A stretch of 64,000 nt of DNA from Streptomyces sp. NBC_01262 (GCF_036226365.1 NZ_CP108462.1:3328501-3392500); one strand, 5' to 3'; counted from the stretch's first letter, positions 51,711-61,319 are shown. Notes: generated from the sequence alone by a model not told the origin. Numbers and translations are program-made.

Positions 51711-52712
51711 ATGCGGCGTTACGGCAAGAACCCCGACGAGGACGACATCCGCGTCCGCCCCAACCCCAAGGGCAACCGGCCCCGCACCAGCATCCGCCCC
51801 AAGCACGAGGACGCCGCCGAGGGCATGGTCCTCACCGTCGACCGCGGCCGCCTCCACGTCCTCATCGACGACCGGACGATCATCGCCATGAAGGCCCGCG
51901 AACTGGGCCGCAAGAGCGCGGTCGTCGGCGATCGCGTCGCCGTCGTCGGCGACCTCACCGGCGCCAAGGACACCCTCGCCCGCATCGTCCGCGTCGAGAA
52001 GCGCGACTCCGTCCTGCGCAGGACGGCCGACGACGACGATCCCTACGAACGCGTCGTCGTGGCCAACGCCGACCAACTCGCCATAGTCACCGCCCTGGCC
52101 GACCCCGAGCCCCGCCCCCGCCTCATCGACCGCTGCCTGGTCGCGGCGTACGACGCGGGCCTGGAACCGCTCCTGGTCCTCACCAAATCGGACCTGTCAC
52201 CGGCCGACACCCTCCTGGAGACCTACGCCCCCCTGGGCATCTCCTACGTGGTCACCAACCGGGACGACTTCCTGACCGGCGGCGTCGACCAGATCCGCGA
52301 GCGCCTCAAGGGCCGCATGACCGCGTTCGTGGGCCACAGCGGCGTAGGAAAAACAACCCTGGTAAATGCCCTCGTAGAACGGCAGCGAGCCACCGGCGGC
52401 GTCAACGCCGTGACCGGCCGAGGCCGCCACACCACCACCTCCGCCCTGGCCCTCCCCCTCCCCGGCGACGACGGCTGGGTCATCGACACCCCCGGCGTCC
52501 GCTCCTTCGGCCTCCACCACATCGACCCCTCCCGGGTCATCCACTCCTTCCCCGACCTCGAACCCGGCGCCGAGGGCTGCCCCCGCGCCTGCAGCCACAA
52601 CGAACCCGACTGCGCCCTGGACGCCTGGGTCGCCGACGGCCACGCCGAACCGGCCCGGCTTTTCTCCCTCCGCCGGCTTCTCGCGACTCGGGAGCGCAAG
52701 GAAGGGGACTGA
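51711..52712 (+). CDS. rsgA: Ribosome small-subunit-dependent GTPase A
   Basis: The 333-residue GTPase helps mature the 30S subunit. It has the OB domain (about 40-100) and the circularly permuted GTPase order: G4 (LVLTKSD) comes before G1 (FVGHSGVGKTTLVNAL), followed by GRGRHTTTSALAL and DTPGVRSFG (G3). The zinc motif GCPRACSHNEPDCALD, three Cys and one His, closes the protein. It follows aroA by 5 bp and is probably co-transcribed with it. Confidence 0.93.
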   Translation: MRRYGKNPDEDDIRVRPNPKGNRPRTSIRPKHEDAAEGMVLTVDRGRLHVLIDDRTIIAMKARELGRKSAVVGDRVAVVGDLTGAKDTLARIVRVEKRDSVLRRTADDDDPYERVVVANADQLAIVTALADPEPRPRLIDRCLVAAYDAGLEPLLVLTKSDLSPADTLLETYAPLGISYVVTNRDDFLTGGVDQIRERLKGRMTAFVGHSGVGKTTLVNALVERQRATGGVNAVTGRGRHTTTSALALPLPGDDGWVIDTPGVRSFGLHHIDPSRVIHSFPDLEPGAEGCPRACSHNEPDCALDAWVADGHAEPARLFSLRRLLATRERKEGD

Positions 52713-52732
52713 ACCCCCTTTTCCGGGCATGC

Positions 52733-52756
52733 TGTGTGATGATCGCTCATCACACA
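52733..52756. promoter_or_regulatory. Perfect palindrome upstream of the SMR pump gene, probable TetR operator
   Basis: TGTGTGATGA (52733-52742) and TCATCACACA (52747-52756) are perfect reverse complements around a 4-bp centre TCGC. It lies 34 bp upstream of the pump start. A TetR gene sits just beyond the pump. It could instead work as the rsgA terminator, being 20 bp after that stop. Confidence 0.6.
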
Positions 52757-52789
52757 GGCACCGCAGAGACGGAAACCGGAGGGCATTCC

Positions 52790-53113
52790 ATGGCCTGGCT
52801 GCTCGTGGTGGTCGCAGGCATCCTCGAAACCGGCTTCGCCGTCTGCCTCAAGCTCTCCCACGGCTTCACCCGTCTCTGGCCCACCATCGCCTTCTGCCTC
52901 TTCGCCCTCGGCTCCTTCGGGCTGCTCACCCTCTCCCTGCGCAAGCTCGACGTCGGCCCCGCCTACGCCGTCTGGACAGGCATCGGCGCGGCGGGCACGG
53001 CGATCTACGGCATGGCCTTCCTCGACGACATCGTCTCCACCCTGAAGCTCGTCTCGATCTCCCTGGTCATCGTGGGCGTCATCGGACTCCAGCTCTCGGG
53101 GTCGTCGCACTGA
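52790..53113 (+). CDS. Small multidrug resistance (SMR) transporter, Gdx/SugE-like
   Basis: The 107-residue protein has four membrane helices. The essential glutamate is in the first helix (VVAGILETGFAVCLKLS), and LDVGPAYAVWTGIGAAGTAI in the third matches the subgroup that exports guanidinium (Gdx, formerly SugE) rather than the EmrE drug pumps. GGAGGG lies about 6 nt before the ATG. It probably works as a dual-topology dimer. The palindrome upstream and the TetR gene downstream suggest local repression. Confidence 0.9.
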   Translation: MAWLLVVVAGILETGFAVCLKLSHGFTRLWPTIAFCLFALGSFGLLTLSLRKLDVGPAYAVWTGIGAAGTAIYGMAFLDDIVSTLKLVSISLVIVGVIGLQLSGSSH

Positions 53114-53143
53114 CCAGGTGAGGTGGGGGGCGGGCCCGGCGGC

Positions 53144-53764
53144 TCACCAGCCGCGCGTGAGCAGCCCCCGTACCAGCCTCGCGACCTGGAGGCAGGCTTC
53201 CTCGTCCGTGGCCGCCGGGGCGACGACGTAGGAGAGGGCGAGCCGCACCGCGCACTCGCAGGCCCAGGAGATGTCGGCGGGGTCGAGCTTGGGGAAGCCG
53301 GCTTCGAGGGTGAGGACGGCGAGGGCGCGGATGCCGGCGATGATCTCGCCGGAGGTGAGGGGCTGGTCGTCCTGGCGGGCGCGCAGGCGGCGCTGGGCGG
53401 GGACGGTGATGACGGCGGCGGCGGGGAGGGTGTCGCCGCGGCAGCCGGTGAGGGTGGCGCGGACCAGGGGGTTGCGGCGGGCGGTGTGGAGCATCCAGGC
53501 GGTGGCGGCGGCGAAGCAGTCACCGGCGTCGGCGCCGCCGTGCTGGGCGGCGGACAGGGCGCGCTCGGCTCCGGCGAGGAAGTGGTCGGCCTCGCGGCGG
53601 GCGAGGGCGCGGGCGATGCCCTCCTTGCTGCCGAACTCGTTGTAGAGGGTCTGCCGGGACACTCCGGCGGTGGCGGCGACGTCGACCATCCGGATCGCGG
53701 CCCAGGGGTGTTCCGCGAGCGCCGACAGGGCCGCGTCGAGCAGGGAATCTCGTGCTGTGGGCAT
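53144..53764 (-). CDS. TetR-family transcriptional repressor
   Basis: The 206-residue protein has an N-terminal TetR helix-turn-helix (LLDAALSALAEHPWAAIRMV, VAATAGVSRQTLYNEFGSKE) followed by an all-helical ligand-binding and dimerisation domain with HTARRNPLVRATLTG and DISWACECAVRLALSYVVAP. It is convergent with the SMR pump gene, and the most likely operator is the 10-bp inverted repeat at 52733-52756 (inference). Its own promoter region (53765-53921) is shared with hisN in the divergent direction. Confidence 0.88.
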   Translation of the reverse strand: MPTARDSLLDAALSALAEHPWAAIRMVDVAATAGVSRQTLYNEFGSKEGIARALARREADHFLAGAERALSAAQHGGADAGDCFAAATAWMLHTARRNPLVRATLTGCRGDTLPAAAVITVPAQRRLRARQDDQPLTSGEIIAGIRALAVLTLEAGFPKLDPADISWACECAVRLALSYVVAPAATDEEACLQVARLVRGLLTRGW

Positions 53765-53921
53765 CGTCGTCTCCAGAGTCCCGGAGGCCGGGGGAGAGCC
53801 AGGTCAGAGCCGGGCCGTGGCCGGGGCCGTGCGGTCAGAATTGACTCGCCTTCGGCCTGTGTCAAGGCTCCGGGCGTCCCATGCGTGACCTCGACGGCTT
53901 GCGATCGATACTGTTCGCTTC

Positions 53922-54719
53922 ATGCCGGACTTCAATGATGATCTGCGCCTCGCCCACATCCTGGCCGACGCCGCCGACGCCGCGACGATGGAGCGCTTCA
54001 AGGCTCTCGACCTCAAGGTCGAGACCAAGCCCGACATGACGCCGGTCAGCGAGGCGGACAAGCGCGCCGAGGAGCTGATCCGGGGCCAGCTCGGCCGCGC
54101 CCGCCCGCGCGACGCGGTGCTCGGGGAGGAGTACGGCGTCGAGGGCACCGGCCCACGGCGCTGGATCATCGACCCGATCGACGGCACCAAGAACTACGTA
54201 CGCGGCGTGCCGGTCTGGGCGACCCTCATCGCTCTCAACGTGCGTGGCGAGGGCGGCGACGAGGGTGTGGTCGGCGTCGTCTCCGCGCCCGCTCTGGGCC
54301 GCCGCTGGTGGGCCGCGAAGGGCACGGGCGCGTACACCGGGCGCAGCCTGTCCTCGGCGACCCGGCTGCACGTGTCGAACGTACGCGACCTGCGCGACGC
54401 CTCCTTCTCGTACTCCTCGCTCAGCGGCTGGGAGGAGCATGGCCGCCTCGACGGCTTCATGGATCTGACCCGGGACGTGTGGCGGACCCGGGCGTACGGC
54501 GACTTCTGGTCCTACATGATGGTCGCCGAGGGGTCGGTGGACATCTGCGCGGAGCCCGAGCTGAGCCTGTGGGACATGGCCGCGTGCGAGGTCGTGGTGC
54601 GCGAGGCCGGCGGCCGCTTCACCAGCCTCGACGGCGTCCCCGGGCCGTACGGCGGGAACGCGGCGGCGTCGAACGGACTGCTGCACGAGGACCTGCTGGG
54701 GTATCTCGGGCGTTCTTGA
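53922..54719 (+). CDS. hisN: Histidinol-phosphatase of the inositol monophosphatase family
   Basis: The 265-residue enzyme removes the phosphate from L-histidinol phosphate in histidine synthesis. The IMPase metal sites are visible: AVLGEEYG (Glu) and IDPIDGTKN (Asp84, Asp87, with the D-G-T phosphate loop), plus the third Asp in [18 protein letters not shown]. The N-terminal [20 protein letters not shown] is typical of HisN rather than SuhB-type proteins. HisN of this type is confirmed in S. coelicolor. ATG at 53922. Confidence 0.87.
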   Translation: MPDFNDDLRLAHILADAADAATMERFKALDLKVETKPDMTPVSEADKRAEELIRGQLGRARPRDAVLGEEYGVEGTGPRRWIIDPIDGTKNYVRGVPVWATLIALNVRGEGGDEGVVGVVSAPALGRRWWAAKGTGAYTGRSLSSATRLHVSNVRDLRDASFSYSSLSGWEEHGRLDGFMDLTRDVWRTRAYGDFWSYMMVAEGSVDICAEPELSLWDMAACEVVVREAGGRFTSLDGVPGPYGGNAAASNGLLHEDLLGYLGRS

Positions 54720-54848
54720 GCGATTTGCGATCAGCGTCTGATCGGAATCGATTACTCTACGCAGTCCTCTTGCTGCGCCGAGCCGCGCATGTGAACATGA
54801 GAATGCCCGAGCTTGTGAACTTGTGAACGGTTTCCCAAGGGGTACTCC

Positions 54849-55301
54849 ATGCTCGTCCGTGACGCCATGAGCACCGTCGTCCTCACAATCGGCCCCACCC
54901 ACACCCTCCGCCAGGCCGCCCAGCTGATGTCCGCCCGGCGGGTCGGCGCGGCGGTGGTCCTCGATCCCGACACCTGCGGCCTCGGCATCCTCACCGAGCG
55001 TGACATCCTCAACGCGGTCGGGGCGGGACTCAGCCCCGACACCGAGACCGCCCAGCGCCACACCACCACCGACGTGGTCTTCGCCGGCCCCCGGTGGACC
55101 CTGGAGGAGGCCGCCGCCGCCATGGTGCACGGCGGCTTCCGGCACCTGATCGTCCAGGATGGCGGCATCCCGGCGGGCGTGGTGTCGGTGCGCGACATCG
55201 CACGCTGCTGGGCAGAACATGGGACGGCCGGGGTCAGGATCCCTGGACGAACCCTGACCCCGGCCGGGTCTGTTCCCGATCCTACAATAGACAGGGTCTA
55301 A
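54849..55301 (+). CDS. CBS-pair domain protein
   Basis: The 150-residue protein consists of two CBS motifs forming one Bateman module: MLVRDAMSTVVLTIGPTHTL with VGAAVVLDPDTCGLGILTER, then VVFAGPRWTLEEAAAAMVHG with HLIVQDGGIPAGVVSVRDIA. Stand-alone CBS proteins sense adenine nucleotides or S-adenosylmethionine and act on partner proteins. GGGG lies upstream of the ATG. The gene is followed by the tRNA terminator. Confidence 0.88.
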   Translation: MLVRDAMSTVVLTIGPTHTLRQAAQLMSARRVGAAVVLDPDTCGLGILTERDILNAVGAGLSPDTETAQRHTTTDVVFAGPRWTLEEAAAAMVHGGFRHLIVQDGGIPAGVVSVRDIARCWAEHGTAGVRIPGRTLTPAGSVPDPTIDRV

Positions 55302-55338
55302 GTCAAGAAGAGCACCAAGCTCGTACCGGTTCGGACCA

Positions 55339-55374
55339 CGAACGACAAGGCGAACGACAAGGCGAACGACAAGA
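55339..55374. repeat. Three tandem copies of a 12-mer, CGAACGACAAGG
   Basis: Two perfect copies and one with a last-base change occupy 55339-55374, between the CBS gene and the terminator of the first initiator tRNA gene. Read in one frame the unit encodes a four-residue repeat (Ala-Asn-Asp-Lys) but no start codon precedes it. Confidence 0.9.
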
Positions 55375-55404
55375 AGGCCCGGAACCGAAGTTCCGGGCCT
55401 TCTT
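55371..55404 (-). terminator. Terminator of the first initiator tRNA gene
   Basis: AAGAAGGCCCGGAAC (55371-55385) pairs perfectly with GTTCCGGGCCTTCTT (55390-55404) around a CGAA loop. On the minus strand it lies 5 bp beyond the tRNA 3' end, with TT at the exit. Confidence 0.88.
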
Positions 55405-55409
55405 CGCAG

Positions 55410-55483
55410 TAGCGGGGACAGGATTTGAACCTGCGACCTCTGGGTTATGAGCCCAGCGAGCTACCGAGCTGCTCCACCCCGCG
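55410..55483 (-). tRNA. Initiator tRNA-fMet(CAT), copy 1
   Basis: The 74-nt gene (CCA not encoded) folds as a standard cloverleaf. The minus strand starts CGCGGGGTGGAGCAGC, has anticodon CAT in GGGCTCATAACCC, and T-arm GCAGGTTCAAATCCTG. The anticodon stem has three consecutive G-C pairs and position 1 (C) faces U at 72, both marks of the initiator. Confidence 0.95.
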
Positions 55484-55531
55484 TCGTTGTGTCCTCACTG
55501 TAGCCCGCCCCCGCTGAGCAGCGCAAATCAC

Positions 55532-57436
55532 TTACGCGGAGAGCTCGTGCCGCAGGGCGTCGGCCAGCCGCCCCGCACGCTCCGCGACCTCCGCGGGGCC
55601 GCACTCGGCGGCACGCGCGCACCACGACTGCGCGTCGGCCAGCTCGCCGTGGCGCGCGGCCAGCAGGGCCAGGCGCAGGGCGGCGCGGCCGTGGCCGGCG
55701 TCGGCGGCGCGGGTCCACCACATCGCGGCCTCGGGCTCGGCGCCCTCACGGGCGAGGAGCAGGCCGAGGTTGAAGGCGCCGTTGCTGCTGCCGGCCTCGG
55801 CGGCCTCGCGGTACCAGTGCGCGGCGTCGACGACGTCGCCGCGCTTGGCGGCGTACATGCCGAGCCGCACCTGCGCGCGGCGGTGGCCCTGGCCGGCGGC
55901 GCGGGTGAACCACTCCTCGGCCTCCTCGGGGCTGCCGCCCCGGTCCAGGAGCACGCCGAGGCGGAAGGCACCCTCGGGGCTGCCTCCACCGGCCGCGCAG
56001 CGCAGGTGGCGCTCGGCGCCGTGCGAGTCACCCTCCTTCTGCAGCGTGAGGGCGACCTGGAGCGCCGCCTCGCTGTGACCGGCCGAGGCCGCCCGCTCGT
56101 ACCAGCGGCGCGCCATGGCCTCGTCCTCGCGGCTGGCGTACAGGATGCCGAGGTTGAAGGCGGCGTCGACGCTGCCGGCCTCGGCGGCCTTGGAGAACCA
56201 CGGCTCGGCGCCCGCCGCGTCGCCGCGCTGGAGCAGCAGCACGGCAAGGGCGTTGGCGGCCTCGCGGTGGCCCGCGTACGCCGCCTTGCGGTACCACTGC
56301 TCGGCCTGCGCGGTGCGGGCCTGGCCTGCGCAGAGCAGGCCGAGGTTGAAGGCGCCGTTGATGTCTCCGGCATCCAGGGCGGCGCGGTACCAGCGCTCGG
56401 CGGTCTGGGTCTCGCCCTCCTGCGCGTGCAGCGCGCCGAGCGCGTTGGCGGCGTTGCCGTCCCCGGCCTGCGCGGCGCGGCGCCACCAGGTGGCGGCGCC
56501 GTCGATGTCACCGGCGTCGCGCAGCAGGAAGCCCAGTGCGCAGGCGGCGCGGGGCTCGCCGTCACGGGCGGCGGTGAGATACCAGCGGGTGGCCTCGGCG
56601 TTGTCGCCGCGCTCCTCCAGAATCGTGCCGAGGCGCAGCGCGGCACGGCGGTGCCTGCGGGCGGCCGCCTGGTGGTACCACTGCTCGGCCTCCTGCTCCT
56701 CGCCGCGCTCGGCGCAGATCCGGGCCAGCCGGTACGAGGCCTCGCGGTGCCCGTGCTCGGCGGCGGCCCGGAACCAGCGCTCGGCGCCGACATCGCGCCG
56801 GTGGTCCAGCAGGTCGGCGAGCGCGTAGGCGCCCAGGACATGGCCGGACTCGGCGGCCTGGCGCAGCCAGTACTCGGCGCCGGGCTCGTCGCCGCGCTCA
56901 CGGAAGTAGCGGCCCAGCGCGTGCGCGGCGGCGGAGGAGCCTGCGACGGCGGCGATCCGCCACCAGCCGGCGGCCTCGTCGGCATAGCCGCGCTGGTGCA
57001 TCAGCAGGCCGAGGTTGTTGGCGGCGGCGCGGTCGCCGTTCGCGGTGGCGCTGCGCAGGTACGGCTCGGCCCCTTCGAGGTCACCGCGGCGCAGCAGCAT
57101 CGTGCCGAGGATGCTCATGGCGACCGGGTCGCCGTGCTCGGCGGCCCGGCGGGTACGGGCCTCCAGCTCGGCCTCCTCGCGGGCCTCCAGGCTCTCCTCG
57201 TCCGGGAGTTCGGACTCGACCAGGCGGTCCTCGTCGGCGGCGCTGTACGAGCCCGTGTGCGTGCCGGAGTGCGCGCCGGTGTACGCTGCGTCGGCATCGG
57301 CTTCGGCCGAACGCGGGCCGGGCAGCAGCTCGGCGACCGTCGGCTTGATCGCGGGCGCCGCAGTCTCGCCCGTCGGCCCCTTGTCACGGGTCTGACGAGT
57401 ATTCAGCAGCCTTGCACCATCCCCCATAAAGTCCAT
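55532..57436 (-). CDS. Large SEL1/TPR-repeat protein
   Basis: The 634-residue protein starts with about 90 disordered, acidic residues and then has around 14 consecutive SEL1-like repeats of 34-36 residues with the pattern A-A-x-x-G-x-x-x-A-x-x-x-L-G (examples: ANALGALHAQEGETQTAERW, AFNLGLLCAGQARTAQAEQW, ALRLALLAARHGELADAQSW). SEL1 arrays form a solenoid that binds proteins. No enzymatic domain or signal peptide is present, so it is a cytoplasmic scaffold of unknown purpose. ATG 57436 is used; ATG 57427 is an alternative. It lies between two identical tRNA genes. Confidence 0.85.
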   Translation of the reverse strand: MDFMGDGARLLNTRQTRDKGPTGETAAPAIKPTVAELLPGPRSAEADADAAYTGAHSGTHTGSYSAADEDRLVESELPDEESLEAREEAELEARTRRAAEHGDPVAMSILGTMLLRRGDLEGAEPYLRSATANGDRAAANNLGLLMHQRGYADEAAGWWRIAAVAGSSAAAHALGRYFRERGDEPGAEYWLRQAAESGHVLGAYALADLLDHRRDVGAERWFRAAAEHGHREASYRLARICAERGEEQEAEQWYHQAAARRHRRAALRLGTILEERGDNAEATRWYLTAARDGEPRAACALGFLLRDAGDIDGAATWWRRAAQAGDGNAANALGALHAQEGETQTAERWYRAALDAGDINGAFNLGLLCAGQARTAQAEQWYRKAAYAGHREAANALAVLLLQRGDAAGAEPWFSKAAEAGSVDAAFNLGILYASREDEAMARRWYERAASAGHSEAALQVALTLQKEGDSHGAERHLRCAAGGGSPEGAFRLGVLLDRGGSPEEAEEWFTRAAGQGHRRAQVRLGMYAAKRGDVVDAAHWYREAAEAGSSNGAFNLGLLLAREGAEPEAAMWWTRAADAGHGRAALRLALLAARHGELADAQSWCARAAECGPAEVAERAGRLADALRHELSA

Positions 57437-57584
57437 AGTCGCACCATCCGTACCCGCAGCACACCTGGTATGTGGCAACCCAATAGGTCACTACAGTGAC
57501 TTGTCGACTTCCCGACATGATGCCAGGTGAAACCTCGGGCCGTGCAACTACCCCGTGTTTTACCTGTAGTTCCCTCGTACAAGT

Positions 57585-57620
57585 GAAGAGGCCCGGAGTC
57601 TGTTGACTCCGGGCCTCTTC
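57585..57620 (-). terminator. Terminator of the second initiator tRNA gene
   Basis: GAAGAGGCCCGGAGTC (57585-57600) pairs perfectly with GACTCCGGGCCTCTTC (57605-57620) over a TGTT loop, 6 bp beyond the tRNA 3' end. Confidence 0.88.
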
Positions 57621-57626
57621 ATGCAG

Positions 57627-57700
57627 TAGCGGGGACAGGATTTGAACCTGCGACCTCTGGGTTATGAGCCCAGCGAGCTACCGAGCTGCTCCACCCCGCG
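57627..57700 (-). tRNA. Initiator tRNA-fMet(CAT), copy 2
   Basis: All 74 nt are identical to copy 1 at 55410-55483. The flanking DNA is also partly conserved on the 5' side (CGTTGTGTCCT after the gene on the plus strand), while the terminators differ in sequence but not in design. Confidence 0.95.
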
Positions 57701-57753
57701 CCGTTGTGTCCTAACCGTACCACGACGCGGGGATGTGCCTGGACTCGGCCCGC

Positions 57754-60645
57754 TCAGCCCGTTTTCTCCGCTGCCTTCTCGGCCGCCTGCGCCCGCTTCA
57801 GCGCGTCCGCCAGGTCCTTCTGCGCCTCGCCGTACGCCACCCAGTCCCCGGACTGCAGCGCCTTCTGCCCGGCGTCGTAGGCCTTCTGGGCGTCCTCCAG
57901 CGCCTGGGCGACGGTGGAGTCGGTCGGCGGGGTCGTCGTACCGTCCCCGTCCCCGGTGCCGGTGTCCGGTGGGCTCGTGGTGCCGCCGCTGTCGACCCCG
58001 AAGACCGCGTTGAGCGCCTCCGACAGGGTCGTCTCGAAGGCGGTGTCGTCGCCGTAGTGGACCAGGACCCGTTTCAGCAGCGGGTAGTTGGTGTCGGCGC
58101 CGCGCAGGTAGACCGGCTCGACGTACAGCAGGCCGCCGTCGAGCGGGATGGTGAGCAGGTTTCCGTACTCGACCGTGGAGTCGCCGCCCTTGAGGAGCTT
58201 GATCTTCTCCGCGACCGCCGGATCGGAGTTGAACAGGCTCTGCACCTGCTGCGGTCCGGACACCGTGGTGTTGGAGGGCAGCTTGAGGAGTCTGATCGCG
58301 CCGTAGTCCGGACTGGTCGCGTCCGCGTCCACCGCCATGAAGGCCCCCAGGTTGTCACGCCGGTTGGGGGTGAAGGTGGTGGTCAGCGAGAAGGCCTCCG
58401 CGGTCTGGCCCGGCATCTTCATGCTCAGGTAGTACGGCGGCACGGACTTGCCGGTCTTGGCGGCCGGGTCGTCCGGCACCTGCCAGACCTCGCTGCCGCT
58501 GTAGAAGGTGGACGCCTTGGTGACGTGGTACTTCGTCAGCAGCTCGCGCTGCACCTTGAACAGGTCCTGCGGGTAGCGCAGGTGCGCCATCAGCTCACTG
58601 CTGATCGTGCTCTTCGCCTTGACCGTGCCCGGGAAGGCCTTCATCCAGGTCTTCAGCACCGGGTCCTGGGTGTCCCACTGGTACAGCTTCACCTCACCGG
58701 TGAAGGCGTCCACCGTGGCCTTGACCGAGTTGCGGATGTAGTTGACCTGGTTCTGCTGGGCCAGCACCGCGCGCTGGCCGGTGGTCAGCGAGTCGGCGGT
58801 GGTGTCGCCGAGCGTGGTGCGCGAGGAGTACGGATAGCCGTTGCTCGTCGTGTAGGCGTCGACGATCCACTGGACGCGGCCGTTGACGACCGCCGGATAG
58901 ACGTCGCCGTCGATGGTCAGCCAGGGCGCGACCGCCTCGACCCGCTCCTTGGGGGTGCGGTTGTAGAGGATCTTCGAGTCGCTGCCGATGGCGCCCGAGT
59001 AGAGGATCTGCGGCTCGCCGAAGGCCACGGCGTACGCGGCCCGGGTGACCGGACTCGACAGCCCGACACCGCTGTTGCCGGTGTAGGTGTAGGACTTCTC
59101 GCCGTCGTCGTCGGTGTAGTCGATCTCCTTGGTGGTGGAGTCCCCGACGATCGAGTACTGCTTGGTCTGTTCGCCGTAGTAGATCCGCTGCTCGTAGTCG
59201 CCCAGATTGCCCGTGGCGGGCAGGTCCTGCTCCGTGAAGGACGGGGAGCCGTTGGCGTTGACCGTGGTGCCCTTGGCCGCGACCACGCCGTAACCGTGCG
59301 TGTACTTGAAGTGGTCGTTGATCCAGTTGTGCTGCGGGATCCCGCTCACCTTCAGCTCGCGCAGGCCCACCACGGTGTCCTGCTCCTGGCCGGCCACCGT
59401 GTAGCGGTCGACGTCGAGCGTGGACGGGAACGTGTAGTAGCCCTTGGTCTGCTGCAGTTGCTGGAAGGTCGGCGACACCACGTTCGGGTCGAGCAGCCGG
59501 ATCGCGGCCGCGCTGTCGGCGGCGTCCCGCAGCTGCTGCTTCGAGCTCTTGCTGATGCCCGAGTAGTCCGTCACCTCGGTGTCGTCGATGCCGTACGCCT
59601 CGCGCGTGGCGTTGATGTTCTTCTGGATGTACGGAGTCTCCTTGGCGGCCTCGTTCGGCTGCACCTGGAACTTCTGCACGATCGCCGGATACAGCCCGCC
59701 GATCAGGATCGCCGACAGCACCATCAGACCGAAGCCGATCAGCGGCAGCGACCAGGTGCGCCGCCACAGCGTCGCGAAGAACAGCAGCGCGCAGATGATG
59801 GCGATCGCGAAGAGGATCGTCTTGGCGGGCAGGTACGCGTTGGCGTCCACATACCGCAGGCCCGTCCAGCTGCTGGACTTCAGGTTGCCCGCCTTCACCG
59901 CCAGCGAGTACCGGTCCAGCCAGTACGCGACCGCCTTCAGCGACACGAACAGGCCGAGGAGGAAGGAGAGGTGCCCGGTCGCGGCCGCCGTGGCCCGGCC
60001 CCCGGGGGAGGTGATGCGCAGGCCCCCGTAGAGGTAGTGGACGAGCGCGGAGGCGAGCAGCGAAAGGACGACGGCGGCGAAGCCGAAGCTCAGCAGGAAG
60101 CGGTACCAGGGGAGGTCGAACGCGTAGAACGCGACGTCCATGTGGAACTGGGGGTCCTTGGTGCCGAACTGCGTGGAGTTGGTCCACATCAGCCAGGTCC
60201 GCCACTGGCCGGCCGCCGAGGCGCCGGCGATCAGCCCGACCAGGGAGCAGATGGCGAGCAGCGCCCACTTCTTGAACGGGGCGATGCCCATCCGGTAGCG
60301 GTCCAGGCTCTGCTGCTCCAGCGACATCGCGCTCAGCGGGGGGCGGAGCCGGTGCGCGAGGTAGATGTTGATCCCGATGGCGGTGGCCATCAGCAGCCCG
60401 AAGACGAAGAACAGCCCGATCTTGGTCCACAGGGTGGTCGTGAAGACCGAGGAGTAGTGGACGGAGCGGTACCAGAGCCAGTCGGTCCAGAAGCCGGCGA
60501 ACATGACGAAGGCGATGGCCAGCACGGCCAGTACGCCCAGTGTCATGAGCAGCGTCCGGGTACGGCGGGACGGGCGGCCCACTCTCATCCGCGGCCCCGG
60601 CGGACCTCCGCCGTGGTCCGGCATCTGGAATACCAAGGTGCGCAC
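57754..60645 (-). CDS. UPF0182-family large membrane protein
   Basis: The 963-residue protein belongs to the actinobacterial UPF0182 (COG1615) family of unknown function. It has seven or so membrane helices in the first 330 residues ([39 protein letters not shown] and others), then a large extracytoplasmic region of about 550 residues with [19 protein letters not shown] and [20 protein letters not shown], and a final acidic, Ala/Lys-rich coiled tail ([20 protein letters not shown]). The start is uncertain between GTG 60645 and ATG 60624. It is divergent from the PPA1309 gene. Confidence 0.88.
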   Translation of the reverse strand: MRTLVFQMPDHGGGPPGPRMRVGRPSRRTRTLLMTLGVLAVLAIAFVMFAGFWTDWLWYRSVHYSSVFTTTLWTKIGLFFVFGLLMATAIGINIYLAHRLRPPLSAMSLEQQSLDRYRMGIAPFKKWALLAICSLVGLIAGASAAGQWRTWLMWTNSTQFGTKDPQFHMDVAFYAFDLPWYRFLLSFGFAAVVLSLLASALVHYLYGGLRITSPGGRATAAATGHLSFLLGLFVSLKAVAYWLDRYSLAVKAGNLKSSSWTGLRYVDANAYLPAKTILFAIAIICALLFFATLWRRTWSLPLIGFGLMVLSAILIGGLYPAIVQKFQVQPNEAAKETPYIQKNINATREAYGIDDTEVTDYSGISKSSKQQLRDAADSAAAIRLLDPNVVSPTFQQLQQTKGYYTFPSTLDVDRYTVAGQEQDTVVGLRELKVSGIPQHNWINDHFKYTHGYGVVAAKGTTVNANGSPSFTEQDLPATGNLGDYEQRIYYGEQTKQYSIVGDSTTKEIDYTDDDGEKSYTYTGNSGVGLSSPVTRAAYAVAFGEPQILYSGAIGSDSKILYNRTPKERVEAVAPWLTIDGDVYPAVVNGRVQWIVDAYTTSNGYPYSSRTTLGDTTADSLTTGQRAVLAQQNQVNYIRNSVKATVDAFTGEVKLYQWDTQDPVLKTWMKAFPGTVKAKSTISSELMAHLRYPQDLFKVQRELLTKYHVTKASTFYSGSEVWQVPDDPAAKTGKSVPPYYLSMKMPGQTAEAFSLTTTFTPNRRDNLGAFMAVDADATSPDYGAIRLLKLPSNTTVSGPQQVQSLFNSDPAVAEKIKLLKGGDSTVEYGNLLTIPLDGGLLYVEPVYLRGADTNYPLLKRVLVHYGDDTAFETTLSEALNAVFGVDSGGTTSPPDTGTGDGDGTTTPPTDSTVAQALEDAQKAYDAGQKALQSGDWVAYGEAQKDLADALKRAQAAEKAAEKTG

Positions 60646-60767
60646 CTCGAAGAATCGGTTCGGGCGTTCGGTCGTCTGAGCTTGAGTCGTTCGGGCTTCA
60701 CTGGTGCAACTTACTCAGCGTTTACTCGGTTCCCGGTTTTGGTCACGGAACAGGCAGGATATTGACC

Positions 60768-61319
60768 ATGTCCAACATTGCGTCCGACGGTGCACCGCTC
60801 GCCGCCACCCCACTCACCCGTGCCGTGCTCGAAATCGACGGCTACGCCTCCGGGCTCGGCTGGGACCAGCCCGCCCGCCTCTTCGCCCTCGTCGACACCG
60901 TGCAGTTGCGCACCCAGGAGCCCGGTCTCGCCGACCAGCTCGGCCTCGGTGAGGACACCGCCGGTGCCCTGACCCCCATCGAGCAGGACGAACTGCCCGC
61001 CGGCACCCCGCTCGACGAGTTCCTCGCCACGATCGCCTGGCCCGACGTCATCGCCGGCTGCGCGATGACCGTGGAACGGCTGATGCTCCCGCCGACCGCC
61101 GAGGCCGCCATCCCCGACGGGCTCGACGACACCGCCCTGGCGAAGTGGGTCGCCGCCCACCCCGAGCGCCAGGAGGTCCGCATGACGGTCGCCGTCCTGC
61201 GCGACGGCACGCGCGAGTCCGCGGTACGGCTGCGCGAGAAGGACTCACCGACCGAGGTACTGACCGGCTCCGGCCTGGTCCCGGGCCTGGCAGAGGCTCT
61301 GGCGGCGACGTTTTCATAA
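60768..61319 (+). CDS. PPA1309-family conserved actinobacterial protein
   Basis: The 183-residue acidic, soluble protein matches the PPA1309 family found throughout actinobacteria, always near UPF0182 and the PDZ/Lon-like gene, as here. Landmarks are AVLEIDGYASGLGWDQPARL, ALVDTVQLRTQEP and LATIAWPDVIAGCAMTVERL. Its function is not known. ATG 60768 is preferred (AGGA 9 nt upstream) over an in-frame TTG two codons earlier. Confidence 0.85.
   Translation: MSNIASDGAPLAATPLTRAVLEIDGYASGLGWDQPARLFALVDTVQLRTQEPGLADQLGLGEDTAGALTPIEQDELPAGTPLDEFLATIAWPDVIAGCAMTVERLMLPPTAEAAIPDGLDDTALAKWVAAHPERQEVRMTVAVLRDGTRESAVRLREKDSPTEVLTGSGLVPGLAEALAATFS

Noticed and set aside
52713..52789. Possible guanidine riboswitch before the Gdx-like pump
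   Set aside because: The leader is only about 77 bp, has no ACGR tetraloop pair and no mini-ykkC or guanidine-III core; only a simple palindrome is present.
55310..55410. Peptide-like frame with Ala-Asn-Asp-Lys repeats before the first tRNA gene
   Set aside because: No start codon precedes it and its end is the tRNA terminator.
57733..60765. Very long open frame (about 1,000 codons) on the plus strand opposite the UPF0182 gene
   Set aside because: Its translation is Val/Gly/Arg-rich without domains and it mirrors a well-recognised membrane protein on the minus strand; it is a high-GC shadow frame.
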